64,000 nucleotides of DNA, taken from assembly GCA_017540645.1 (NCBI GenBank), contig JAFYAQ010000012.1:1-64000 (forward strand). Direction: 5' to 3'. The notes beneath the pieces are model-generated. The model ran no database searches. It worked only from the letters and a program-made list of their open reading frames with translations, and was not told where the DNA came from. The stretch comes from Oscillospiraceae bacterium. Its GTDB lineage: Bacteria; Bacillota; Clostridia; Oscillospirales; Oscillospiraceae. Position 1 is the stretch's first letter; every line of letters starts with the position of its first letter. Of this stretch, positions 27,135 to 34,936 are shown piece after piece. Position numbers and translations under genes: made by a program.

Positions 27135-28439
27135 ATGAAACTCAAAGAAAAGATTTTGGCAAGGGAAGCCACTCTGGGCGTCATCGGCCTCGGCTATGTG
27201 GGCCTGCCTCTGGCCGTGGAGAAGGCCAAGGCCGGCTTCCGCGTCTACGGCTTTGACGTTCAGAAGGAAAAGGTGGATATGGTCAACGCCGGCCATAACT
27301 ATATCGGCGATGTGGTGAACGAGGACCTGAAGACTCTGGTGGATGAGGGGCGGCTGAGCGCCACCGCGGATTTCGCGGAGGCCGCCAAGTGCGACTGCGT
27401 TTGCATCTGCGTGCCCACGCCGCTGGATGCCCACCAGCAGCCGGACATCAGCTATGTCCGTGCGTCCACCGAGAGCATCACCCCCTATGTCCACAAGGAC
27501 ATGCTGGTGGTGCTGGAATCCACCACTTACCCCGGCACCACCGAGGAACTGGTGAAGCCCATCCTGGAGCGGTCCGGCCTGAAGTGCGGCGAGGACTTTT
27601 ATCTGGCCTTCTCCCCGGAGCGGGTGGACCCGGGCAACCTGATCTATAAGACCAAGAACACCCCCAAAGTGGTGGGCGGCGTGACGCCGGCCTGCACCGA
27701 GGTGGCCGCCGCCATGTACGAGACCGTGCTGGAGGCGCCGGTATACAAGGTCTCTTCCCCCGCCATCGCGGAGATGGAAAAGATCCTGGAGAACACCTAC
27801 CGGAACGTGAACATCGGCCTGATCAACGAGCTTGCCATCCTCTGCGACCGGATGAAGATCAACATCTGGGAGGTCATCGACGCGGCCAAGAGCAAGCCCT
27901 ACGGCTTCCAGGCCTTCTATCCCGGTCCCGGCCTGGGGGGACACTGCATCCCGCTGGATCCCTACTACCTGAGCTGGAAGGCCCGGGAGTACGGCTTCCA
28001 CACCTCCATGATCGAATCCTCCATGATGATCAACGACCGTATGCCCGAGTACTGTGTGGACCGGACCGCCCGTATCCTGAACCGGGAGCGCAAGGCGCTC
28101 AACGGCGCCAAGGTACTGGTGCTGGGCGTGGCCTACAAGCAGGACATCGACGATTTCCGGGAGAGCCCCGCCATCAGCGTGATCCAGGAGCTGCAAAAAC
28201 GGGGAGCGGAGGTCACTTACTTCGATCCCTGGGTGCCCAAATTCCGCCGTGGCGCTCTGCAGATGGAGAGCCTGCCCGCCCTGACGCCGGAGGTGCTCCG
28301 GAGCGCCGATATCGTTCTGGTCACCACCGCTCATACCAATGTGGACTATGCGCTGGTGCAGCGGCACGCCAAGCTGATCTTCGACACCAAGAACGCCATG
28401 AAGAACGTGGCCGACCGGGAAAAGATCGAGATTCTCTGA
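27135..28439 (+). CDS. UDP-N-acetylhexosamine 6-dehydrogenase (WbpA/WbpO-like)
   Basis: A 434-residue NAD-dependent nucleotide-sugar dehydrogenase. The NAD motif is VIGLGYVGLPLA (about 14-25). STTYPGTTEE and FSPERVDPG are family motifs. The catalytic cysteine lies in GPGLGGHCIPLDPYYL. The protein should oxidise C6 of UDP-HexNAc to UDP-HexNAc-uronate in four-electron fashion. It starts 3 nt after the acetyltransferase, so the order aminotransferase-acetyltransferase-dehydrogenase implies a diamino-uronic acid pathway. The 3-dehydrogenase step (WbpB) is not in the window. Confidence 0.9.
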   Translation: MKLKEKILAREATLGVIGLGYVGLPLAVEKAKAGFRVYGFDVQKEKVDMVNAGHNYIGDVVNEDLKTLVDEGRLSATADFAEAAKCDCVCICVPTPLDAHQQPDISYVRASTESITPYVHKDMLVVLESTTYPGTTEELVKPILERSGLKCGEDFYLAFSPERVDPGNLIYKTKNTPKVVGGVTPACTEVAAAMYETVLEAPVYKVSSPAIAEMEKILENTYRNVNIGLINELAILCDRMKINIWEVIDAAKSKPYGFQAFYPGPGLGGHCIPLDPYYLSWKAREYGFHTSMIESSMMINDRMPEYCVDRTARILNRERKALNGAKVLVLGVAYKQDIDDFRESPAISVIQELQKRGAEVTYFDPWVPKFRRGALQMESLPALTPEVLRSADIVLVTTAHTNVDYALVQRHAKLIFDTKNAMKNVADREKIEIL

Positions 28440-28478
28440 TTATCACGTTCAAAAAGAGAGAAACAGGAGAATTCATCC

Positions 28479-29045
28479 ATGAGCGATTACTTTGTCCATG
28501 AAACCAGCATCGTGGACCCGGAGGTCAGCATCGGCGCAGGCACCAAAATCTGGTATTTCTGTCATATTCAGAGCGGCGCGGTGATCGGTGAAAACTGCTC
28601 TCTGGGCCAGAATGTGAACATCTCCAACAATGTCCGCATGGGCAACGGCTGCAAGCTTCAGAACAATGTCTCTCTCTATGAGGGAGTGGAGCTGGAAAAC
28701 GATGTTTTCTGCGGCCCGTCCTGCGTGTTCACCAATGATCTGACGCCCCGGGCCAAATACCCCAAGGGCCACGCGGCTTACAAAAAGACTTTGATCCGGG
28801 AAGGCGCCAGCATCGGCGCCAACGCCACCGTCGTCTGCGGCCACACGGTGGGCCGCTGGGCGATGATCGGCGCCGGAGCGGTGGTCACCACCGACGTGCC
28901 GGACCACGCCCTGATGCTGGGCGTGCCCGCTCGTCTCTCCGGCTGGTCCTGCGAGTGCGGGACCCTGCTGGGGGAGGAGCTTCGCTGCCCCGTCTGCGGC
29001 CGCAGATACCGGAAGACGGAAAACGGACTGATCGAGGAGAAATAG
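28479..29045 (+). CDS. hexapeptide-repeat acetyltransferase with C-terminal zinc ribbon (second copy)
   Basis: A 188-residue paralog of the 26535 protein with the same beta-helix core (IWYFCHIQSGAVIGENCSLG, IGANATVVCGHTVG) and the same tail (CECG and CPVCG). GAGAAACAGGAGAA precedes the ATG. It pairs with the aminotransferase that follows (29048), 2 nt away, so it may acetylate a different amino-sugar. Confidence 0.87.
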   Translation: MSDYFVHETSIVDPEVSIGAGTKIWYFCHIQSGAVIGENCSLGQNVNISNNVRMGNGCKLQNNVSLYEGVELENDVFCGPSCVFTNDLTPRAKYPKGHAAYKKTLIREGASIGANATVVCGHTVGRWAMIGAGAVVTTDVPDHALMLGVPARLSGWSCECGTLLGEELRCPVCGRRYRKTENGLIEEK

Positions 29046-29047
29046 AT

Positions 29048-30172
29048 ATGCAGTTTCGAGATTTAAAAAAACAGTATGAGGTCTTAAAGCCTCAAATGGA
29101 CGCCGCGATCGCCCGGGTGCTGGCAACGGCCCAGTATATCCACGGACCCCAGGTGGAGGAGCTGGAGGCGCGTCTGGCGGCGTATGTGGGCCGAAAACAC
29201 TGCATCAGCTGCGGTGACGGTACCTCCGCTCTGCAGCTGAGCCTGATGGCCTGGGGCATCGGCCCGGGGGATGCGGTGTTCGTACCGGACTTCACCTTTT
29301 TCTCCACCGGCGAGGTGGCCTCGGCCATCGGCGCTACCCCCGTGTTTTACGATGTGCTTCCGGACACCTTCAATGCCGACGCCCGGAGTCTGGAACAGGC
29401 CATTCTGGCGGTGCAGCGGGAGGGAAAGCTCCGTCCCGCGGCAGTGGCGGCGGTAGACCTTTTCGGCCTCAGCGCAGACTATGACGCGATCCTTGCTGTG
29501 GCGGAAAAGTACGGTCTCCCGGTGCTGGAGGATGCTGCCCAGGGCTTCGGCGGCGTGTATCACGGACGCCGCTGCTGCTCCTTCGGCAATACCTCCATCA
29601 CCTCCTTCTATCCCTCCAAGCCGGTGGGCTGCTACGGCGACGGCGGCGCCGTCTTTACGGACGACGACGACCAGGCGGCATTGCTCCGCTCGCTGAGCGT
29701 ACACGGGAAGGGCAGCTTCAAGTATGACAATGTGCGCATCGGCATGAACTCCCGTCTGGACAGCATCCAGGCGGCGGTGCTGCTGGTGAAGATGGATGCC
29801 TTTGAGGCCTCCGAGCTGCGGGACGTGAACACCGTCGCCGGCTGGTATAACGAGGCGCTGTCGGATCTGCCTCTGGATCTGCCTGTGGTGCCCGAGGGCT
29901 GCCTCTCCAGCTGGGCCCAGTACACCGTCAAGCTCCCGGAGGGCAGGGATCGGAACACCCTCCAGGCGGCCATGAAGGAACTGGGCATCCCCACCATGGT
30001 GTTTTACCCCAAGCCCATGCATGTGCAGAAGGCTTTCGGCCCGGAGAGCACCGTGATCCCCTGCCCGGAGACGGAGAAGCTCTGCGAGCGGGTTTTGAGT
30101 CTGCCCCTGCACCCCTACATGGAGAGGGAGCAGGTGGAGGCCGTTGCTGCCGCCCTGCGCCGTTGCCTGTAA
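29048..30172 (+). CDS. DegT/DnrJ/EryC1/StrS aminotransferase (second copy)
   Basis: A 374-residue PLP aminotransferase of the sugar family. The motifs are SCGDGTSALQLSL, VLEDAAQGFGGVYHG and SFYPSKPVGCYGDGG with the PLP lysine. The opening QFRDLKKQYEVLKPQMDAAI is standard for WbpE-like enzymes. The ATG at 29048 follows the previous stop by 2 nt. An upstream in-frame codon at 28955 lies within the acetyltransferase and is rejected. It is the last gene before the strong terminator at 30192. Confidence 0.9.
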   Translation: MQFRDLKKQYEVLKPQMDAAIARVLATAQYIHGPQVEELEARLAAYVGRKHCISCGDGTSALQLSLMAWGIGPGDAVFVPDFTFFSTGEVASAIGATPVFYDVLPDTFNADARSLEQAILAVQREGKLRPAAVAAVDLFGLSADYDAILAVAEKYGLPVLEDAAQGFGGVYHGRRCCSFGNTSITSFYPSKPVGCYGDGGAVFTDDDDQAALLRSLSVHGKGSFKYDNVRIGMNSRLDSIQAAVLLVKMDAFEASELRDVNTVAGWYNEALSDLPLDLPVVPEGCLSSWAQYTVKLPEGRDRNTLQAAMKELGIPTMVFYPKPMHVQKAFGPESTVIPCPETEKLCERVLSLPLHPYMEREQVEAVAAALRRCL

Positions 30173-30191
30173 GACCAGAAATAGAGTTATT

Positions 30192-30232
30192 AAGTTTTCC
30201 GGCTGTCCAAACGGACAGCCGGAAAACTTTTC
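30192..30232 (+). terminator. terminator of the polysaccharide locus
   Basis: A long perfect stem AAGTTTTCCGGCTGTCC with a 4-nt loop (30192-30229) is followed by a short T-tract. It is the strongest hairpin in this half of the window and marks the end of the operon. Confidence 0.9.
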
Positions 30233-30238
30233 CTGATG

Positions 30239-30267
30239 TGGACAGGACGCTGCGGCTGTGGTATACT
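30239..30267 (+). promoter_or_regulatory. promoter of hflK
   Basis: TGGACA (30239-30244), a 17-nt spacer and TATACT (30262-30267), with a TG extension upstream of the -10. It is 33 nt before the TTG start. Confidence 0.65.
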
Positions 30268-30299
30268 TTCCGCAAGCATAAATAAAGGAGGCGGGCGTT

Positions 30300-31337
30300 T
30301 TGCTTTGGATCATTCTCATCGCGGCGGCGATCGGGGTCGCCCTGGTCGTCTTTGGCGGCAGAAAAAGCGTCACCGTGGACGGTAAAATGGTGATGCCTGT
30401 ACGCTTGCGTCGCTGGATCGGTATCGGCCTGGCGGCGGTGGTGCTGATTCTGCTGGGTTTTGGCTCGTTTTATGAGCTGCAGGAGGATCAGTTTGCGGTG
30501 ATCACCACCTTTGGAAAGCCTTCGGTGGTCAGCACCCCGGGACTGAAATTCAAAATCCCCCTGATCCAGAAGAAAACCATTGTCAGCAAGGCCACTCAGG
30601 GCTTTCCCATCGGATACAATATCCGCACCCTGGAGAGCATCGAGGACGAGTCGCTGATGATCAGCGTGGACTTCAACTTTGTGAACGTGGACTTCTATGT
30701 GGAGTACCGGGTCACAGATCCGGTGAAGTATCTCTACAACAGCCGTGAGCCGGTGGATATCCTGAAGATGCTCTGCCAGAGCTATATCCGCGACACCATC
30801 GGCCTCTACGGGGTGGACGACGTGATCACCACCGGCAAGGCGGAGATCCAGGCCGCCATTCGGGACAAGATCGTCAGCCGGCTGGAAAAGGAGGATCTGG
30901 GCATCGCCCTGGTGAACATCGCCATGCAGGACGCAGAGCCTCCTACCAGAGAGGTGCAGCAGGCCTTCAAGGCGGTGGAGACCTCCAAGCAGGAGGCGGA
31001 GACCGCCATCAACAACGCTAACAAATACAAAAACGAGCGGCTGCCTGCGGCCAAGGCCGACGCGGACCAGATCCTGCAGCAGGCGGAGGCGTACAAGGCC
31101 AGCCGTATCGCCGAGGCCGAGGGACAGGCCAGCCGGTTTGCCCAGCTCTATGAGGAATACGCCCGCTTCCCGGAAATCACCCGCCAGCGTCTTTTCTATG
31201 AGACCATGGCCAGGATCTTCCCGGATATGAAAGTGATCATTCAGGGCGAGGACGGGAGCCAGCTCCAGACGATCCTGCCTCTGGACAGCTTTATGACTGC
31301 CCCGGCAGGGGACGCGCAGCAGGAGGAGACGCCATGA
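30300..31337 (+). CDS. hflK: SPFH/Band 7 membrane protein, HflK-type
   Basis: A 345-residue protein with two N-terminal hydrophobic spans (about 2-18 and 35-57) and a Band 7 domain beginning EDQFAVITTFGKPSVVSTPG. A long Ala/Glu/Lys-rich helical region (EAETAINNANKYKNERLPAAKADADQ type) follows. HflK with HflC forms a cage that controls the FtsH protease. The TTG start at 30300 is chosen because AGGAGG lies 8 nt upstream. The stop overlaps the hflC start (ATGA). No ftsH is in the window. Confidence 0.87.
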   Translation: MLWIILIAAAIGVALVVFGGRKSVTVDGKMVMPVRLRRWIGIGLAAVVLILLGFGSFYELQEDQFAVITTFGKPSVVSTPGLKFKIPLIQKKTIVSKATQGFPIGYNIRTLESIEDESLMISVDFNFVNVDFYVEYRVTDPVKYLYNSREPVDILKMLCQSYIRDTIGLYGVDDVITTGKAEIQAAIRDKIVSRLEKEDLGIALVNIAMQDAEPPTREVQQAFKAVETSKQEAETAINNANKYKNERLPAAKADADQILQQAEAYKASRIAEAEGQASRFAQLYEEYARFPEITRQRLFYETMARIFPDMKVIIQGEDGSQLQTILPLDSFMTAPAGDAQQEETP

Positions 31338-32221
31338 ACGAACAGACAAGAAAACCCCGCGCCGCGGGAAAGATCGCCCTGATTGTGCTGGCTTTGGCAG
31401 CGCTGGTGATCCTCAGCAGCAGTCTCTTCGTAGTGCATCAGAACGAATACGGCATCGTCCGGGAATTCGGAAAGGTGGTTGAGGTCAAGGACCAGCCGGG
31501 TCTGTATTTCAAGATTCCCTTTATCCAGGAGGCCGTTACCCTGCCCAATACCGTTTTGCTCTACGACCTTCCCGTCAGCGACATGATCAGCGCGGACAAG
31601 ACCACTCTGATCGCCGACTGCTTTGCCGTCTGGCGCATCGACGATCCCCGCCTTTTCATCGAGACCCTGTCCGGCAGCGTACTCACCGCTGAGGGCCGCA
31701 TCAACGCCAACGTCTATAACGCCCTGAAAACGGTGTTCAGCTCCATGACCCAGGCGCAGATCATATCCGGCCGGGACGGGAGACTGGTGAACGCTGTGAT
31801 GCAGAACATCGGCAACTCCTTTGAGCGCTACGGTATCGAGCTGATCGCCGTGGAGACCAAGAAGATCGACCTGCCGGACGACAACAAGGCGGCGGTATTC
31901 AGCCGCATGATCTCCGAGCGGAACAACATCGCCGCGGGCTATCTGGCGGAGGGCGAGAGCACCGCCAAGGAGATCCGCAACGGCGCGGACCGGGAGGTCC
32001 AGGTCACTCTGGCAGAGGCGGAGGCCAAGGCCGCCACTTTGAAGGCCGAGGGAGACGCGGAATACATGCGTATCCTGAGCGAGATCTACGATACCCAGGA
32101 AGAAGCGGACTTCTACTCCTTTATGATCGCCCTGGACGCCCTTAGCAGCTCCATGACCGGGGAGGAGAAGACCATCATCCTGGACCGCTCCAGCCCCATC
32201 GCCCAGATCTTCTATCAGTAA
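31334..32221 (+). CDS. hflC: SPFH/Band 7 membrane protein, HflC-type
   Basis: A 295-residue partner of HflK with one N-terminal membrane span (about 13-35) and a Band 7 domain (VVHQNEYGIVREFGKVVEV, PGLYFKIPF). A C-terminal helix with EAEAKAATLKAEGDAEYMRI is typical of HflC. It is translationally coupled to hflK through a 4-nt overlap. Confidence 0.87.
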   Translation: MNEQTRKPRAAGKIALIVLALAALVILSSSLFVVHQNEYGIVREFGKVVEVKDQPGLYFKIPFIQEAVTLPNTVLLYDLPVSDMISADKTTLIADCFAVWRIDDPRLFIETLSGSVLTAEGRINANVYNALKTVFSSMTQAQIISGRDGRLVNAVMQNIGNSFERYGIELIAVETKKIDLPDDNKAAVFSRMISERNNIAAGYLAEGESTAKEIRNGADREVQVTLAEAEAKAATLKAEGDAEYMRILSEIYDTQEEADFYSFMIALDALSSSMTGEEKTIILDRSSPIAQIFYQ

Positions 32222-33307
32222 GTGGATATTCTCTATCTTATCGCCTATGCCGGAAAGGCCGGCACAGAGAAATATGTGGCGGAGCGTATGGAGGCCTATA
32301 CCCGGGCCGGGGACACCTGCCGTCTTGTCTATGACACGGCAGGTCCTCTCTCGGACTATTGCCGGGAGCGGGGCTGGCCTGCGCTCCGCGTGGAAATGCG
32401 CCCGTCCCGGGCGCTTTCCGCTGCCCGGGAGCTGGCCGCCTATTGCCGGGAGCAGGGGGTGGAGATCATCCATGCACAGTATCCCCGGGAAAACGTCATC
32501 GCCCTTCTGGCCTCCGTTTTTTGCCCCGGGGTACGGGTCTTTTTCACCAGCCACCTGACCATCACCCAGGGAGCGCTGTGGCGCGCGGCAAACCGCCTGC
32601 TTAGCCCCCGGAACGCGGCGGTGATCGCCGTCTGTACCCGGGGGGCGGAGCTGCTGCGCCGCAACGGTGTGCGCCCGGAGAAGATCCGCGTGATCTTCAA
32701 CGGTGTGGAGCCCTGCCCGGCTTTGCCCTCGCCGTGCCTCTTTCGGGAGGAGTACGCCATCGCGCCGGACACGGTGCTCTTTCTCACCATGGCCCGCTAT
32801 GCCCCGGAAAAGGGACTGAACGAGCTGCTGGAGGCCGTTTATCTCCTGAAATCGCGGACTTCCAAACCATTCTGCTGTGTGATCGCCGGAGATGGGGAGG
32901 AGTATGAGGCGATCACGGAGCGCATCCGGGAACTGGGACTGGAGCGGACGGTGATCCAGACAGGCTATCGGGAGGATCGGGAAGTCCTGCTGGCCGCGGC
33001 GGATGTGTACGTCAGTTCGTCGCTGTATCATGAAGCCATGAGCTATTCTATCCTGGAGGCTATGAGCGCCGCGCGGCCTCTGGCCGTTACGGATGTGGGC
33101 GCCGGAGCCGAGCTTGCCGCGCACTGCGGCTTTGTCTCCCCGCCGGGGGACGCGGAGGCCATGGCGGAACATCTGCATATTCTGTTGGAGGACGACGCGC
33201 TGCGAGGTTCTCTGGGATCTGCCGCCCGGGAGAGGGCGGAGAGCATTTTCTCCCTCTCCGATAGTCTTGAAAGGCTCCACAGCCTCTATGAGACGACCAT
33301 CGGATGA
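32222..33307 (+). CDS. glycosyltransferase, GT4 family
   Basis: A 361-residue GT4 transferase. YLIAYAGKAGTEKYVAERM at the N-terminus is the acceptor-side loop. FLTMARYAPEKGLNELLEA and SYSILEAMSAARPLAVTDVG form the donor side. Its GTG start abuts the hflC stop (TAAGTG) with only a weak Shine-Dalgarno, so expression likely depends on reinitiation from hflC. It is unusual for a GT4 gene to be locked to hflKC. Confidence 0.85.
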   Translation: MDILYLIAYAGKAGTEKYVAERMEAYTRAGDTCRLVYDTAGPLSDYCRERGWPALRVEMRPSRALSAARELAAYCREQGVEIIHAQYPRENVIALLASVFCPGVRVFFTSHLTITQGALWRAANRLLSPRNAAVIAVCTRGAELLRRNGVRPEKIRVIFNGVEPCPALPSPCLFREEYAIAPDTVLFLTMARYAPEKGLNELLEAVYLLKSRTSKPFCCVIAGDGEEYEAITERIRELGLERTVIQTGYREDREVLLAAADVYVSSSLYHEAMSYSILEAMSAARPLAVTDVGAGAELAAHCGFVSPPGDAEAMAEHLHILLEDDALRGSLGSAARERAESIFSLSDSLERLHSLYETTIG

Positions 33308-33329
33308 CATTGCCGTAATGAGAAAAGCC

Positions 33330-33357
33330 TTGCATTTGAGAAAAAATAGGATATACT
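33330..33357 (+). promoter_or_regulatory. promoter of the coiled-coil/deacetylase pair
   Basis: TTGCAT (33330-33335), a 16-nt spacer and TATACT (33352-33357). The next start codons are at 33403 and 33415. Confidence 0.65.
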
Positions 33358-33402
33358 GTCAAAGGCTGAAACATACTACGAAAGAACAAAAAGCAGAAAA
33401 GA

Positions 33403-33825
33403 GTGGATAGAGCATTGAAAAAATGGATCATCACCGCTGTACTGGTTCTGATCCTGGTTGCCGGTATCGCACTTGGACTGTCCTGTCAGGGGCGCTACGC
33501 CGCCCTGCGGTCTGAGTACGAGTCCATAGTGGACGCGGCCCAGGCGGATCTGGATGCGGCGATCGCCGAGCGGGATGGGACCGCAGCTCCCGACACGGAG
33601 GCGGAGGAGCGCCGCATCGCCGCCGAGAAGCAGCTCATTGAGCATGCCCAGAGCGAGATCGACCGGCTGGAGTCCGAGAACAAGGAACTGGATACCGAAA
33701 TTGAACAGGTGGAGCAGGAACTGAACGAAAAACAGGCCGACGAGGGGTACGCCTACTATAAGGCGGCGTATGACTCATGGGCGGAAGGGAAGGCTCTCGT
33801 TGAAAGCTATCTGGAAGACAATTAA
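33403..33825 (+). CDS. single-span membrane protein with coiled coil, unknown function
   Basis: A 140-residue protein: a membrane span (about 8-27) followed by a long Glu/Ala/Gln-rich coiled coil (about 30-115; SEIDRLESENKELDTEIEQV) presented outside the cell. I do not recognise a family. The start is GTG at 33403 or TTG at 33415; neither has a strong Shine-Dalgarno. It overlaps the deacetylase reading frame by up to 56 nt, so the two are co-translated. The deacetylase has its own coiled coil, and the two proteins may bind each other. Confidence 0.7.
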   Translation: MDRALKKWIITAVLVLILVAGIALGLSCQGRYAALRSEYESIVDAAQADLDAAIAERDGTAAPDTEAEERRIAAEKQLIEHAQSEIDRLESENKELDTEIEQVEQELNEKQADEGYAYYKAAYDSWAEGKALVESYLEDN

Positions 33826-34894
33826 TATCGCCCTGGTCCTTCTGGCCAGCGCGGCGCTGCTGTTTTGCGGCTATATGTATTTCCAGGTGGAGACCTTCTA
33901 TCCGGATGAATACAATGCCAGGGCCGATCAGCTGCGCGCTCAGACCCAGGACATCCTGGATGAAATCGACCGGCAGCGGCAGATCCAGCTGGAGCAGCAG
34001 GACTATCTCAGCTCCGAACTCTCCAGCCTCGGCGCCGACGGGGCCGATCTGGATCGGCAGATCTCCGATCTCCGGGCACAGAACGAGGCGAAGACTCAGC
34101 GCCTGGAACAGCTCCGGCAGGAGGCGGCGGATGCAGAAAACATGGAGCAGGTCGCCATGGAGATGCGCGCCGAGTATGCGGCCGCCATCCGACAGCTGGA
34201 GGAGAAGATCAACGCCGGGGAGACGGACGTGAAGATCTGCTACTGGACCTTTGACGACGGCCCCAGCTATTACACCCAGCAGGTGCTGGATACCTGCCGG
34301 GAAAACGGGATTTATGTGACCTTCTTTACTTCCCGGGAAGCCAACTCCTCCGCCGCGAACGACGATCCCGAGGTGGAGAGGACCCTGCTGCGTGGGATGA
34401 TCACCGGCGGTCACGCCATCGGCAATCATACCTTTTCCCATCAATATTCCAAGATCGCCGGAAATCTCTATACCAAGGGGATTGAGAGCTTCCGGGAGAT
34501 GGTACAAAAACAGGACGAGTGGATCTTCGAGTGTACCGGTATCAAGCCGGATATCTTCCGCTTCCCCGGCGGCTCCGCCTGGGCTTTCTCCTCCACAGTG
34601 GGGAAGGAAGCAATGCTGGGTGCGCTGGAAGAGCTTGGCTACCGCTGGATCGACTGGTCCTGCGACGCCTATGATAACGGCATCGCCAATCCCAGCGCCG
34701 CCACGGTGTATGCCAACGCGGTCTCTCAGATCAAGACGCTGAACATCGCCATGATCCTCAGCCACGACTGGAACGTGAACACGGTGCAGGGCTTTGCCCG
34801 GGCGGTCCCGGCGCTGAAGGATATGGGCTATATCTTCCTGCCCCTCTTCAGTGATTCCTGGACCATAGACAACACAACGATCCTGTTCTCATAA
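33770..34894 (+). CDS. membrane-anchored polysaccharide deacetylase (CE4) with coiled-coil stalk
   Basis: A 374-residue protein: a membrane span (about 17-38), a coiled-coil stalk (about 45-148) and a NodB-type deacetylase domain. TFDDGP (160-165) holds the catalytic base and metal aspartate. GNHTFSH gives the metal histidines, and RFPGGSAW and LSHDW follow. It likely N-deacetylates peptidoglycan or the surface polymer. I list the ATG at 33770 (AAGG upstream). A TTG at 33800 behind AAGGGAAGG is equally plausible and would shorten the overlap with the preceding gene. Confidence 0.88.
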   Translation: MTHGRKGRLSLKAIWKTINIALVLLASAALLFCGYMYFQVETFYPDEYNARADQLRAQTQDILDEIDRQRQIQLEQQDYLSSELSSLGADGADLDRQISDLRAQNEAKTQRLEQLRQEAADAENMEQVAMEMRAEYAAAIRQLEEKINAGETDVKICYWTFDDGPSYYTQQVLDTCRENGIYVTFFTSREANSSAANDDPEVERTLLRGMITGGHAIGNHTFSHQYSKIAGNLYTKGIESFREMVQKQDEWIFECTGIKPDIFRFPGGSAWAFSSTVGKEAMLGALEELGYRWIDWSCDAYDNGIANPSAATVYANAVSQIKTLNIAMILSHDWNVNTVQGFARAVPALKDMGYIFLPLFSDSWTIDNTTILFS

Positions 34895-34902
34895 GGAAAT
34901 AA

Positions 34903-34936
34903 AACAGCCGGCTCGAATGAGCCGGCTGTTTATTTA
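34903..34936. terminator. bidirectional terminator between deacetylase and polymerase genes
   Basis: AACAGCCGGCTC (34903-34914) and GAGCCGGCTGTT (34919-34930) form a 12-bp stem with a GAAT loop. A T-rich stretch follows on the plus strand and an A-tract precedes it. The minus-strand gene's stop codon is at its edge. Confidence 0.85.
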
